DNA from: Afipia sp. | GTDB lineage: Bacteria; Pseudomonadota; Alphaproteobacteria; Rhizobiales; Xanthobacteraceae | Direction of reading: 5' to 3' | Assembly: GCA_024707075.1 (NCBI GenBank) | Contig: JANQAK010000004.1 | Span: 1 to 64,000 of the forward strand | Length of the DNA: 64,000 nucleotides | In this document: one piece after another, positions 46,806-56,000 of the stretch | Position numbering within the stretch: the stretch's first letter is position 1 | Layout of the letters: each line of letters opens with the position of its first letter | Program-made: the position numbers and the translations under genes | Notes under the pieces: model-generated | What the model saw: only the letters and a program-made list of their open reading frames with translations | What the model was told of the DNA's origin: nothing | Databases searched by the model: none

Positions 46806-47744
46806 CTAGTCATTTCCATAGTCAGGTTCGTACTGGAGCTCCCGCTCTTGCTGGTCCTCATGGACATAGCTGAGGCCAGTTGCCTTGATCTCGTCGCTTC
46901 CTATAAGTGACAATTCGCAAGTCGGACAGCGAAACTCCTCGCCGATAAATTCACGGTCGACGATTTCCCAAACGGCATATTCATCGCGCTCTTCGCTGAT
47001 ATCCTCGCCAGTCTGTTCCCCTGTCATGAATGCACGGCACCCACATGAGGGGCAGGTTTCAACCCACACCTCGTCGAAACGATCTCTGAAAAGGGCTGCC
47101 TGATGCTGGGGCTCTCGCAATGTAGCTTCCGCGGCAAGGCGATCCCTTACGGATTTCTTTAACGCTTTGAATTTGTCCCTAGCAGCGTTCACGCGCAGTT
47201 TCACCGCTGCGTCGATAGCGTTCGCTGCTTCGTCGAGCAATCGGCGAGGAGCTTTGGCGTCGGTCGCTCCTAGCCAATGTTCTAACGACGAGCCCATCTC
47301 CTGAAGAACGGTATCGCAGGCGTGCCAATAACGCGCCTCCCAGGCGTCAAGCCGCATGGCGCGAAATGGCAGATCGGCGGAATGAAGCTCAGCGTTGCGA
47401 CGTTCCGCAATGCCTTCGCAGAATTTCTGAATCGTTTTATCGAACCGCGGCACAAGGTGAGCTAGGCGTTCGAATAGTGTCTTCGCGGTGATCGTCTTGA
47501 CGTCAGTTGTCACGTTGATGCCGGCGGCGACGAACATCGACTGCCAGTGTGTGGGATCGACGATGAGGCTAGGATGCTTGCGAGCGAGCGCAGCTTTTCC
47601 GAGCAGCTCGAGCGCCAGGGAAGCCCATAGTTGGTATTCGTCGAGATCCCCGAGGCTTTTTCTCGCTAGTGCGCGGCTCACGTAAACTTTGGATTTGGAA
47701 TGGAGAGCTTCGCCGCTGATTGCAATGAAGACGTCGTCAGGCAT
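46806..47744 (-). CDS. HEPN-like protein with C-terminal zinc ribbon
   Basis: A 312-residue protein not assigned to a named family. The N-terminal ~160 residues are helical and contain ERRNAELHSAD, with R116 and H121 spaced as in the RxxxxH motif of HEPN RNases (DUF4145-like). The middle is basic and helical (about 165-225). The C-terminus has two Cys clusters, CPSCGC (C231, C234 and C236) and FRCPTCEL (C273 and C276), forming a likely zinc ribbon, and an acidic tail. Its ATG lies inside the end of the dioxygenase-like gene (8-base overlap), so the two are one operon. RNase activity is inferred from the motif only. Confidence 0.55.
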   Translation of the reverse strand: MPDDVFIAISGEALHSKSKVYVSRALARKSLGDLDEYQLWASLALELLGKAALARKHPSLIVDPTHWQSMFVAAGINVTTDVKTITAKTLFERLAHLVPRFDKTIQKFCEGIAERRNAELHSADLPFRAMRLDAWEARYWHACDTVLQEMGSSLEHWLGATDAKAPRRLLDEAANAIDAAVKLRVNAARDKFKALKKSVRDRLAAEATLREPQHQAALFRDRFDEVWVETCPSCGCRAFMTGEQTGEDISEERDEYAVWEIVDREFIGEEFRCPTCELSLIGSDEIKATGLSYVHEDQQERELQYEPDYGND

Positions 47745-48629
47745 CGATCAGAATCCTTGCTAGGCTCCGGCCCGAGTTGAGCTGGGAAGGGCCGCGTCCG
47801 TGCAGGACGCGCCAGTTGTCGATAATCAAAATGTCGTCTTGGCGCCATTCGTGGTTTTCGGATGAGGCGAGCGAAAGTCGACGCGCCAGAAGTTGCAACG
47901 CGGAGCGGCCGCGCTGCTCGACGCCTTCAACACAAGCAGGGTCATATCGGAGAAACGTCCGATCGGAAGACAGGATGGTCGAATAGAAAGAGCGGCGCCC
48001 AGTTCGCACGAGAACAGGGGCGCTTTCGAGGAGCTGAAAGTCGTCTGAGGAGAAGGCAAGGCTTCGCCAGTCGAGCAGCATCGTGGTAGCGCGCGGAGCA
48101 CCTGGCGCCAGACACCCCAAGAGAAGGTACCTGCACGGCCTCGGTCGATGGCTAAGCTCGACGTGCAAAGGCAGGGCATCTAGGCCATATCGCGCGCTCA
48201 AGGAACGCGGATGAGCCTCTGGACTTCTTTGTGGCTGAACGACCTCCTCAAGCGCGCGGGCGCGTCCAAGTGCGCGCATCCCCAGGCTGTCGCCAAGCCA
48301 CCGGATCTCGTTCAGCATAGCGTCGCTGCCAGAGTCAGCCGCGCGATGTTGGACCCACCCGCGTTGAGCCAGCACGGTGAGCACTGTGGGCCGACCGCGC
48401 ATGGTCATCGTGCAGGTTGTGATGCCATCAGAGTTACCAATTCCGAGTTCGATAGATAGCTTTCAATCGAGACTTTGATACCCTGTCTTGAGGCTGACTT
48501 GAAAAGCTTTGTAATTAAAGTGCCGGACTGGGGGGCCGTTGGCGGTTGCGCGGACCAGAAATATGACGAGGCTCCCGATTCATTCCTGCTCGAACCTTGC
48601 GGTTGCAGCGCGAAGGTCGGCGAGGTCAA
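47737..48629 (-). pseudogene. TauD/TfdA-like dioxygenase, probably frameshifted near its N-terminus
   Basis: The clear part is 223 residues (48408 to 47737). It shows the Fe(II)/2-oxoglutarate dioxygenase pattern of TauD proteins: LHVELSH (H82 and E84), then IIDNWRVLHGR (H203) and, 11 residues on, R214. It lacks the N-terminal ~70 residues of a normal TauD protein. Directly upstream, another frame is open from 48629 to 48405 (74 residues) and overlaps by ATGA. The dioxygenase frame also remains readable upstream of its ATG (SIELGIGNSDGITTCT). I therefore suspect one gene of ~297 residues with a single-base change near 48440-48460. The alternative is two genes. Its substrate is unknown; it is coupled to the HEPN/zinc-ribbon gene. 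Confidence 0.5.
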
Positions 48630-48809
48630 CGCATCGTCCAGGATGGATATGACGCACGGGGGAGCCGCTCTTGAGCCGCCTCAGAACGGTTCGCTATCGT
48701 GCGACGCGTAATTGCTATTCTGACAACGCGAAATTCTGTAATGATCTCAATGGGTCAAAAAGCTGCAAAATGTCAGAATGGCCGTTGAACGCACTTCAGA
48801 ATTTTCTGA
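48630..48809. other. gap before the attachment site
   Basis: No convincing gene or RNA was seen in this stretch. It separates the dioxygenase/HEPN operon from the tRNA fragment and probably holds the operon promoter on the minus strand and the end of the left-hand element. Confidence 0.4.
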
Positions 48810-48853
48810 CTTCCAAGCTGAATACGAGGGTTCGATTCCCTTCACCCGCTCCA
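48810..48853 (+). repeat. attachment site: 3' fragment of tRNA-Gly(TCC)
   Basis: The stretch from the anticodon loop (CTTCCAA) through the T arm (GAGGGTTCGATTCCCTT) to the acceptor 3' side (CACCCGCTCCA) matches the 3' half of an alphaproteobacterial tRNA-Gly(TCC), as I know the gene. The sequence to its left does not complete the tRNA, so this is a direct-repeat half-site, not a gene. A tyrosine integrase starts 100 bases downstream. It is the core att sequence of the right-hand element and possibly the end site of the left-hand one. Confidence 0.75.
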
Positions 48854-48954
48854 AAATCCCAGCCCCATAAAATTCATAACAACCTGAAAAAACAGCAGAT
48901 TACTTAAGTCTGCGGTTGTCGCGTGTCTGTCTGTGTGCTATAGTGTGATACAAA

Positions 48955-50343
48955 TTGGGATACACGCTGAGACACCTGACAGACGCGGATATGCTTCACA
49001 AGTCCGACCAGGATCGCTTTCTGTTTCCGCGCAATGGCGTGCTGTATTACTGGCGCCGTGTGCCCAAGACGCTCGCGGCAATCGACAGCCGCGCGCCGCT
49101 CATTCGGCACTCGCTCAAGACTGATGATCTCGCGAAAGCGCGTGCGCAGCGCGATGTTCTTGAGAAGGCAGACAATCAACTCTGGGCGGCGATGCTGCTG
49201 GAGGGGAGGGAGCCCTCCCAGGCCCTCGAGAAGTATCAGGCGGCCAGGCTGCTGTGCGAAGCGATGGGCTTCAACTACTACCCCGTCGATGAACTGGCGC
49301 AGCAGCCCATCCCGCAAATCCTGCAACGTATGAACGTGGTCAAGCCGGTGGACACGCCGGCTGCTGTCGCAGCGGCGGTCCTGGGCGCCGAGCCGCTGCC
49401 CAAGGTCAAAGTCAGCGGCGCGTTCAAGGTCTATTGTGAGGAAATCGTCGCGGACGAGCTTACCGGCAAAAGTCCGGCACAGCGTGAGCGCTGGAAGAAC
49501 GTCAAGAAGCGAGCGATCAACTCCTTCATCAACGTCGTCGGTGACAAGCCGATGGTCGACATTACACGCGACGACGGAAGGACTTTCTACAAATTCTGGC
49601 TCGCAAAGCTCGTCAACAAGAACGCCAAGGACCGCAGATCCGCGTCCATGTGCAATCGCATGGTCGGCAATCTTCGCGTGCTCTACGATTCTTACTTCAA
49701 GCATCTCGGGGAGTTCGATCGTCAGAACCCGTTTGCGAGCTTCTGGTTTGCCGACAAGTTCAAGAAAACGCGCCCGCCATTCTCGGTCGATTGGATCAAG
49801 ACAAAAGTCCTGAAGCCCGGGGCGTTGGCCCGCATGAATCCGGAGGGCCGGGCCATTGTTCTCACGCTCGTCGAAACCGGAGCCCGCCCGAGCGAAATCT
49901 GCAACCTGACCGAACCCTTCATCAAACTGGACGATCCGGTCCCGCACATCCTGATTGAGCCCCGCCTGGATCCGGATGATCCCAGAGAAATCAAGACGGC
50001 GACGTCGATCCGGGCCGTCCCGCTTGTCGGTGCAGCCCTTGCCGCGATGAAAAAGTTTCCGAAAGGGTTTGCGCGATACAAGGACAAGGAAAGCAGCATG
50101 TCGGCTGCGCTCAACAAGTTCTTTCGCGAGAACGAGCTTTTCCCGACGCCAAAGCACAAGATCTATTCGTTCAGGCATTCCTTCGAGGACCGCCTCAAGA
50201 ACGCCGGCGTTGATGATGAGTTGAGACGCTTGCTGATGGGACACGCGATCGATCGTCCGAAATACGGAGCCGGTGGATCGCTGGAATGGCGGCAAGCGGA
50301 GTTGCTGAAACTCGCATTGCCCTTCGACGAAACGATTATTTGA
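48955..50343 (+). CDS. tyrosine recombinase (element integrase)
   Basis: Up to 462 residues. The N-terminus has the integrase arm (VLYYWRRVPKTL and SLKTDDLAKARAQRD). The catalytic domain shows ETGARPSEICNL (first Arg), YSFRHSFEDRL (His-x-x-Arg region), LMGHAIDRPKYG (Gly-His and the likely nucleophile Tyr) near the C-terminus. It should integrate and excise the element at the tRNA-Gly 3' end beside it. The start may be TTG 48955 or, more conventionally, ATG 48991 (MLHKSDQDRF). Its 3' end overlaps a small convergent gene by a few bases. Confidence 0.92.
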   Translation: MGYTLRHLTDADMLHKSDQDRFLFPRNGVLYYWRRVPKTLAAIDSRAPLIRHSLKTDDLAKARAQRDVLEKADNQLWAAMLLEGREPSQALEKYQAARLLCEAMGFNYYPVDELAQQPIPQILQRMNVVKPVDTPAAVAAAVLGAEPLPKVKVSGAFKVYCEEIVADELTGKSPAQRERWKNVKKRAINSFINVVGDKPMVDITRDDGRTFYKFWLAKLVNKNAKDRRSASMCNRMVGNLRVLYDSYFKHLGEFDRQNPFASFWFADKFKKTRPPFSVDWIKTKVLKPGALARMNPEGRAIVLTLVETGARPSEICNLTEPFIKLDDPVPHILIEPRLDPDDPREIKTATSIRAVPLVGAALAAMKKFPKGFARYKDKESSMSAALNKFFRENELFPTPKHKIYSFRHSFEDRLKNAGVDDELRRLLMGHAIDRPKYGAGGSLEWRQAELLKLALPFDETII

Positions 50344-50553
50344 TCCGTTCCTGGACCCGTGCCAGTCGGGCGTCCATCGCTTTGGCCTTTTCGAGTTCGC
50401 TCTCCAGTCGCTCGTAGAGCGGCAGATAGACGGCCCCTTCTTGCCGGCCTGGACGATGATCTGTGCCAGCCGATCGAGATAACCCTCCAGTTCTTCAACC
50501 GTAACGGTCGCGGCTGGCGGTCGTCGACGCTCTGCCCAGTGTCCATCGTGCAT
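50336..50553 (-). pseudogene. small hypothetical protein downstream of the integrase, frameshifted
   Basis: The minus strand from 50553 reads MHDGHWAERRRPPAATVTVEEL and LDRLAQIIVQAGKKG. It then continues, one frame over, as VYLPLYERLESELEKAKAMD and ends RVQERIK at 50336. The switch falls at the four-C run 50434-50437, where one base seems missing. The corrected product would be about 72 residues, helical and charged. It is convergent with the integrase and overlaps its last codons. Function unknown. Confidence 0.5.
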
Positions 50554-50814
50554 ACTGCCTCGAAACGCAAACGTCTCCAGAGCAGCTAAAGCGTCGGATC
50601 ATTCGGGAAAAGGGCCGGCGCACCGTGTTCGCTGAAACGGACGCCACAGCGTAGAAATAGCGGTGCGCGCGTCACTCGCCTGGGCAGCGCCTGTAAACCG
50701 ATAAAGGGGAATCCAGACATCATGGCCGAGTCGCCGGAGCTTGCACAGCGCCGATTGAGCTTGTCACTGCACCGGGACTCGCCGTAACTCGTCTCATCTG
50801 TCCTGCTTGCCGGA

Positions 50815-51012
50815 ATGCTTCCCATGCCACTTCGTTCTGCGGTTTCATCCAAGATCGGCTTTGCACTTGAGATCGACGGTCAAATCAAAACTGAATTCAG
50901 CACGAAAGAAGGGGCGGAATCCGGAGCCGCAGAATTGAAACGCCGTTTTCCCGCGCTGCGGATTCGTGTTTACGACGCGGAAACCCGTTCGCTGCACGAC
51001 GTGAGGCCGTGA
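50815..51012 (+). CDS. small hypothetical protein
   Basis: A 65-residue predicted protein (FALEIDGQIKTEFSTKEGA and AAELKRRFPALRIRVYDAET) with a compact alpha/beta pattern and natural codon use. No family recognised. Start ATG 50815 or 50824; no strong ribosome site. It belongs to the string of small genes between the integrase and ardC. Confidence 0.5.
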   Translation: MLPMPLRSAVSSKIGFALEIDGQIKTEFSTKEGAESGAAELKRRFPALRIRVYDAETRSLHDVRP

Positions 51013-51096
51013 CGGCATGCCCGTCCGCCGTCCGTTGAGCAGAGGCGCATCCGCTCCAGCCTGGATCGGCGTCACTCCGGAAATTGTTGTCGTCTG

Positions 51097-51465
51097 ATGC
51101 CGGCCCTTCGACCCGCCATAAGCCGCGACTCCGGACAAGCGAACGAGTCCCCTGACTCATCTGCCGATCCGGGATTGCCCAACATCGTTCGGCTCCAGTT
51201 CGCCAAGATTGACGGCGAGTGGCTGGAGCTTGAAGACATGCAGAGTCGAGGCCTTGCTGCCGAACGATCGTGGTCGTCTTTTTGCGCATTCTTCCGCGCA
51301 CCCGATCCCGAGGCACTCGCCGCCAGCATGCGCAAGCTGGTGTCACCGCCCCACATCGACATCGTTGTTTCACCATCCGCAGGCGGTGTCTGGGTTCTGG
51401 GCGCGTATTATCAGCTTGAACCGGCGCTCGCCCGGTTGGCATCGTCTGCTCCCCGGGGCCGCTGA
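51097..51465 (+). CDS. hypothetical protein
   Basis: A 122-residue predicted protein. The first ~25 residues are polar. The rest reads as a small folded domain: IVRLQFAKIDGEWLELEDMQ, FCAFFRAPDPEALAASMRKL and HIDIVVSPSAGGVWVLGAYY. I recognise no family. It is in the same direction as the small gene before it and has no membrane or signal features. Confidence 0.5.
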   Translation: MPALRPAISRDSGQANESPDSSADPGLPNIVRLQFAKIDGEWLELEDMQSRGLAAERSWSSFCAFFRAPDPEALAASMRKLVSPPHIDIVVSPSAGGVWVLGAYYQLEPALARLASSAPRGR

Positions 51466-51508
51466 GTGATGTTTCCGCGCTATCGGACGGATGCTCCCGG
51501 AAAAGGCC

Positions 51509-51703
51509 TTACGAGGCCACGTCTTCGTCGTCGAGGCGCGCATCCGCCAGCATGAAGCGGTGGGTCCGTTTACAAAGCGGGCAATCAACCGAAACAAGCT
51601 TCAAGCGTTGACGGTTCACTGTTTCGGCATCCATCCAGATCCCGCTTTCGAAAAGCTGGCGCGCCGTCGGACAGAAGAATTTGAGTGCGACCGTCATCGA
51701 CAT
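51509..51703 (-). CDS. small protein with a Cys pair, zinc-ribbon-like
   Basis: About 64 residues: MSMTVALKFFCPTARQLFESG, then VNRQRLKLVSVDCPLCKRTHRFML. One Cys near residue 11 and the CPLC pair could form a small zinc knuckle. The start at 51703 (or 51697) gives a compact protein; an open frame extends to 51763. It is opposite in direction to its neighbours. Function unknown. Confidence 0.5.
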   Translation of the reverse strand: MSMTVALKFFCPTARQLFESGIWMDAETVNRQRLKLVSVDCPLCKRTHRFMLADARLDDEDVAS

Positions 51704-51983
51704 ACGCTCGGCCGGATCGCAGAACCTGCGAAGAATGAGACAACCAGATGAGACACTGGCCAAGACTGCTGGTGCTGAAACAAGCCATTCCTGCTCACTA
51801 GAAAGACACTTGAGAGAAGCCTAACCCGCAACGAATTCGAAAATAAGTTTTCCAAGCCCAGTGAGACGTCGCTCTGTGCTGGCGGCGGTGGCGCGAAAAT
51901 GACCTCAACATTTAGACATTGCAGAGCCTCCCGTGAGGAGGGCGTGTCCCTGTCGGGACCGGGCTGTCGGCTGACGCTGAAAC

Positions 51984-52002
51984 CCCGGGCGAGCCGGGTT
52001 TT
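51984..52002 (+). terminator. possible rho-independent terminator
   Basis: CCCGG (51984-51988), a five-base loop GCGAG, CCGGG (51994-51998), then TTTT. The stem is short and the T run brief, so it is tentative. It stands between the small-gene region and ardC. Confidence 0.4.
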
Positions 52003-52118
52003 CCCCCTTCGGGCTTCCATCCCTCACGCAGTCCTCGCGGCAATACCACCAGAAAGCCGCTTCCGCGGATCGGTGCAGGGAGATCTGAGCGAGAGTGAGA
52101 GTGCGGACCGGATTGGCC

Positions 52119-52173
52119 GTGACGGGTTGGAAGTCGCGGGAAAGTCTCGCGGCGCCCGTCGCGGAGATCCGCG
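52119..52173 (+). promoter_or_regulatory. shared leader block, ardC copy
   Basis: GTGACGGGTTGGAAGTCG at 52119-52136, followed by GCGGCGCCCGTCGCGGAGA, ends at the ardC ATG. The same order of blocks (GTGACGGGTTGGAGGTCG ... GGCCGCCCGTTTCGGAGA) precedes parB at 53685-53741. Both are preceded by a GAGAG-rich run. Confidence 0.55.
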
Positions 52174-53130
52174 ATGTCCAGATATTATTCTCATGCGCGC
52201 GCCGACAAGGACCGGGCGAGCCTCTACGACGAAGTCACCGGCAAGATCATCGCCGAGTTGGAGGCGGGGCGGGTGCCCTGGGTCCAGCCGTGGGGCACCG
52301 CGGCGGCGAAGGCGGCGCTGGCGGTGCCGAAGAATGCCGCCACCGGCCGGCAATACAGTGGCGTCAATGTCCTGATCCTGTGGGGTGCCGTCATCGAACG
52401 CGGCTTTGCGGGACAGAGCTGGCTGACGTTCCGCCAGGCGCTCTCGCTCGGCGGCCATGTCCGTAAGGGCGAGCGCGGCACGACCGTGGTCTATGCCGAC
52501 CGCTTCATTCCGAATGATGAGAAGAAGCGCGCGGCGGACACCGGCGACGAAGCGCAGGCCATTCCGTTCCTGAAACGCTTCACGGTGTTCAACACCGACC
52601 AGTGCGACGATCTGCCGGTGGAGATCGCCATTGCAGCGCCGCTGCCGCCGCCCGGCATGATCGAGCCGGTTGTCGAAGCACTGATCAAGGCGACCGGCGT
52701 CGATTTCCGGATCGGCGGCAATCGTGCCTTCTACATGCCGTCCGAAGACTATGTGCAGGTGCCGCCGCCGGCGGCTTATTTCGAGCCGATCAACTGGCAC
52801 CGCACGGCGCTGCATGAACTCGGCCATGCCAGCGGTCATCCATCGCGTCTCAACCGCGATCTTGGTGGCAGCTACGGCACGAAAAAATATGCGCTCGAGG
52901 AACTCGTGGCGGAATTGAATGCGGCTTTCTGTTGCGCCTCGCTCGGGATCGTTCCGACCGTGCGGCACGCCGACTATATCGGCTCGTGGCTCGATGTCCT
53001 GCGTGAAGATGACCGGGCGATCGTGCGCGCTGCAAGCCAGGCCAGCAAGGCTGCCGACTACATCCTTGGCTTCCTGCCGACTGGGAACGCTTCAAGGGAT
53101 GTGCCAGATGAGGAGAGGAAAGTGGCCTGA
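52174..53130 (+). CDS. ardC: ArdC-type antirestriction protein
   Basis: A 318-residue protein. The N-terminal ArdC single-strand DNA-binding domain (about residues 10-130) has YDEVTGKIIAELEAGRVPWVQPW and LTFRQALSLGGHVRKGERG. The C-terminal zincin-like metallopeptidase domain has the HELGH motif (H214, E215 and H218) and a downstream EELVAELNAAF that supplies the third ligand. ArdC proteins protect incoming DNA from host restriction during conjugation. Full length for the family and intact. The ATG at 52174 follows the conserved leader. Confidence 0.92.
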   Translation: MSRYYSHARADKDRASLYDEVTGKIIAELEAGRVPWVQPWGTAAAKAALAVPKNAATGRQYSGVNVLILWGAVIERGFAGQSWLTFRQALSLGGHVRKGERGTTVVYADRFIPNDEKKRAADTGDEAQAIPFLKRFTVFNTDQCDDLPVEIAIAAPLPPPGMIEPVVEALIKATGVDFRIGGNRAFYMPSEDYVQVPPPAAYFEPINWHRTALHELGHASGHPSRLNRDLGGSYGTKKYALEELVAELNAAFCCASLGIVPTVRHADYIGSWLDVLREDDRAIVRAASQASKAADYILGFLPTGNASRDVPDEERKVA

Positions 53131-53177
53131 TCACAGGATGCTTCGACAGAACCGGCCGACGGCGGAACGTGGCCGGT

Positions 53178-53444
53178 TTACTCCCCGGCGGGAAGCGGTT
53201 CGATGTAGGTTCGATGGAACGTGACCGGCGTGGTGTGTCCATCGAACAGGATGATGACCTGGTTTCTGGTCCGGGCTTTCCGAAGCACCGTCCCGACCTT
53301 TGCCGCCTGTTTGGGATTCCGCGCCTTTCCCAGTTCGCTGAGGCGAAACCGCGTCCCGGCCTCGAAGTTGTCTGTGTGACCCGCCATTTCGCCTGTTATC
53401 CGCAACCGCTCCCGGTCCTTTATCGTTGGGGCGAACATAGCCAT
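53178..53444 (-). CDS. small hypothetical protein
   Basis: An 88-residue predicted protein: MAMFAPTIKDRERLRITGEM, FEAGTRFRLSELGKARNPKQ, and the ending HRTYIEPLPAGE. The pattern looks like a small beta-barrel and the codon use is natural. I chose ATG 53444; an open frame runs further to 53588. It is convergent with ardC. Function unknown. Confidence 0.5.
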   Translation of the reverse strand: MAMFAPTIKDRERLRITGEMAGHTDNFEAGTRFRLSELGKARNPKQAAKVGTVLRKARTRNQVIILFDGHTTPVTFHRTYIEPLPAGE

Positions 53445-53684
53445 CGGCGGCCTACTCACGCCCCCCATAAAGACAACTGAGCCGCCCCTAACATGAAATC
53501 TTTTCGCGCCCGGTTTGTTCAGCCTCGCTGACATCGCGGCGACGATATCGCCCGATGGCGGCAGCGCGCCCACGGCGGCCGCCAACAATCACTTCCCGCC
53601 GGATCGCGGCACGGGAGCGGTTCGCAGCCTCTGGCGTGTGCGTTCACCGGAAGCGCGCGAGAGGGAGAGGAGGGTGGGTTTTCC

Positions 53685-53741
53685 GTGACGGGTTGGAGGT
53701 CGAGAGAGAGGCTTTCGGCCGCCCGTTTCGGAGACACTGAC
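53685..53741 (+). promoter_or_regulatory. shared leader block, parB copy
   Basis: GTGACGGGTTGGAGGTCG at 53685-53702, then GGCCGCCCGTTTCGGAGA, ending one base before the parB ATG. It matches the ardC leader block for block. It is too regular to be chance and does not encode a conserved peptide in both copies. Confidence 0.55.
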
Positions 53742-55884
53742 ATGGCAAAGGCCGTTCAGAAGATCAAGCTGTCGTCGTCGCGCGACATTCCCTTCAATAA
53801 ACTGGTTCTGTCGCAGTCCAATGTGCGCAGGATCAAGGCCGGAATCTCGATCGAGGATTTGGCCGAGGACATCGCGCGGCGGACCCTGCTGCAGAGTCTC
53901 AATGTCCGGCCGGTGCTCGACGCCGAGGGCCAGGAAACCGGCATGTTCGAGGTGCCGGCGGGCGGTCGCCGCTACCGCGCGCTCGAACTGCTGGTGAAGC
54001 AGAAGCGTCTCGTTAGAACCGCGCCGGTTCCTTGCGTCGTGCGGGACGCTGATGCGGACGTCTCTGCCGAGGAAGACTCGCTGGCCGAAAACGTGCAGCG
54101 AGCAGCGCTTCATCCTCTCGATCAGTTCCGCGCGTTCCAGACTTTCCGCGAGCAGGGGCAGTCCGACGAGGATATTGCCGCCAGGTTCTTCGTCTCGGTC
54201 AATGTCGTGAAGCAGCGGCTGCGGCTCGCGTCCGTGGCGCCGAGCCTGCTTGACGTCTACGCCGAAGACGGCATGACGCTCGAACAGCTCATGGCGTTCA
54301 CCGTCACCGGCGATCACGCCCGCCAGGAGCAGGTGTGGGAGACTGTCAGCAAATCCGGAAACGACGAGGCTTACCAGATCCGGCGCATGCTGACGGAGAG
54401 CACGGTTCGCGCCTCCGACAGGCGGGCACAATTCGTCGGCGTCGAGGCTTATGAAGCCGCCGGCGGCACTGGTGCTGCGCGACCTGTTCGAAAGCGATGA
54501 TGGCGGCTGGCTCCAGGACGTGCCGCTGCTGGAGCGCCTCGTCACCGACAAGCTGAAGACCGAGGCGGAGACGATCGCGGCCGAAGGCTGGAAGTGGATC
54601 GATGTCGCCATCTGCTTCCCCTACGGCCACGACCACGGCATGCGCGAACTTGCGGGCGTGCCGGCCGACCTCACCGCCGATGAGCAGTCTACATACGACG
54701 CGCTGCGCTCCGAATATGCGACGCTTGAGGCGAAATATCAGGACGCGGACGAACTGCCCGACGAGGTCGATGTCCGCCTCGGCGAAATCGAAGAGGCCAT
54801 CGCCGCCTTCGAGAACCGTCCCCATGTGTTCGACCCGGCGGAAATCGTTCACGCTGGCGCCTTCGTCAGCATCGACTCCGAAGGAGAACTTCTGGTCGAA
54901 CGCGGCTATGTGCGCGACGAGGACGAAGCGGCGTATCGCGCCGCTTTAGTGGAGCCCGAATCTGGCGAAGAGGGCGATGATGACGACGGCCGCGTGGAGG
55001 GTGGCGAACCGGGGAGCGCACCCCGCGCCGTGATCACGGTCGGCCGCGGTCAACCCGAGGCCGACGATGATGAGGACGACGGCATCAAACCGTTGCCCGA
55101 TCGCCTCGTCATGGAACTGACGGCCCATCGCACCCTCGCGCTGCGGGACGCACTTGCGAACAACCCGCATGTTGCGATGACCGCGCTTCTGCACAAGCTC
55201 TGCACCGATGCCTTCTTTACGGCCTATGTGCCCGGCTGCATCGAGGCAGCGGTCCGGCACGTCCAGTTGCCGGCGCAGGCACCTGGTTTGAAAGACAGCG
55301 CTTCGGCGACGTCGATCGACGAGCGTCACAAGGCCTGGTCGGCCGACATGCCGGACGATGAAGCCGCATTATGGGACTGGCTCGCCGCGCTCGACGAGGC
55401 CAGCCGCACGACGTTGCTCGCGCATTGCGTCTCCTTCGGCGTGAACGCGCTGTTCGAGAAGGTCGATCGTTACGATGGCAACGGCGTGTCGTCGCACGGT
55501 CTGCGCCGCCGCCTCGACCAGGCCGATCGTCTGGTGCGGGCGGTCAATCTTAACATGGTGGAAGCCGGATGGCGGCCGACGGTCGAGAACTATCTCGGGC
55601 GCGTCACCAAGAGCCGCATTCTCGAGGCGGTGCGTGAAGCCAAAGGCGAATCCTCCGCCCAGCTCATCGACCATCTCAAGAAGGGCGAAATGGCGAAGGA
55701 GGCCGAGCGGCTGCTCGACGACACCGGCTGGCTCCCCGAGCCGCTGCGTCCTGCCGAGACCACGTCGGAATCGAACGACTCTGGAACTGCCGCGGACCCG
55801 CTGCCCGAATTCCTCACCGATGACGGTGAGGAGTCTGACGAGACGGCCGAAGACGAGCACGCGCACGCCGTCGCCGCCGAATGA
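53742..55884 (+). pseudogene. parB: ParB-like nuclease/partition protein with a frameshift
   Basis: A large ParB-family protein of plasmid and island type. The N-terminal ParB domain (about residues 10-110) reads IPFNKLVLSQSNVRRIKAG, ETGMFEVPAGGRRYRALELL and EDSLAENVQRAALHPLDQFRAF. An HTH segment follows (SDEDIAARFFVSVNVVKQRLRLA). At 54471-54472 (GG) the frame changes. Upstream reads VGVEAYEAAGGT and downstream VLRDLFESDDGGWLQDV; one G fewer restores a protein of ~713 residues ending at 55884. Uncorrected, it stops at 54500. The C-terminal part has long acidic stretches. It lies at the start of the element backbone, after a leader shared with ardC. Confidence 0.82.
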
Positions 55885-55942
55885 CCCGATCCTGCGGGGC
55901 GGCTCCGGCCGTCCCGCGTCCTTCCAGCATTTCACCCCTTAA

Positions 55943-55967
55943 GCCCGGCCGCAGTGCCGGGCTTTTT
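55943..55967 (+). terminator. rho-independent terminator after parB
   Basis: GCCCGGC (55943-55949), a six-base loop, GCCGGGC (55956-55962), then TTTTT. The flanking AA and TT extend the stem. It ends the parB transcript before the next gene at 56001. Confidence 0.85.
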
Positions 55968-56000
55968 GCATTTCACAACCTGTTCGAAAGGAGCCCCGTC

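Larger units (their letters stand above)
51764..52173. other. gap before ardC containing a terminator-like hairpin and the ardC leader
   Basis: No gene is seen in this 410-base stretch. It contains a possible terminator at 51984-52002 and, in its last 55 bases, a leader block shared with parB. Confidence 0.5.

Noticed and set aside
48475..48711. Plus-strand open frame of 78 codons
   Set aside because: It lies antisense to the suspected N-terminal part of the dioxygenase gene and shows no domain or signal features.
48790..48853. Complete tRNA gene
   Set aside because: Only the anticodon loop to CCA end fits. The bases to the left do not form the D arm or the 5' acceptor strand.
48955..50300. 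Minus-strand open frame of about 549 codons spanning the integrase
   Set aside because: Only its first part (50553 to about 50435) looks like a real small protein. The rest is the shadow of the integrase.
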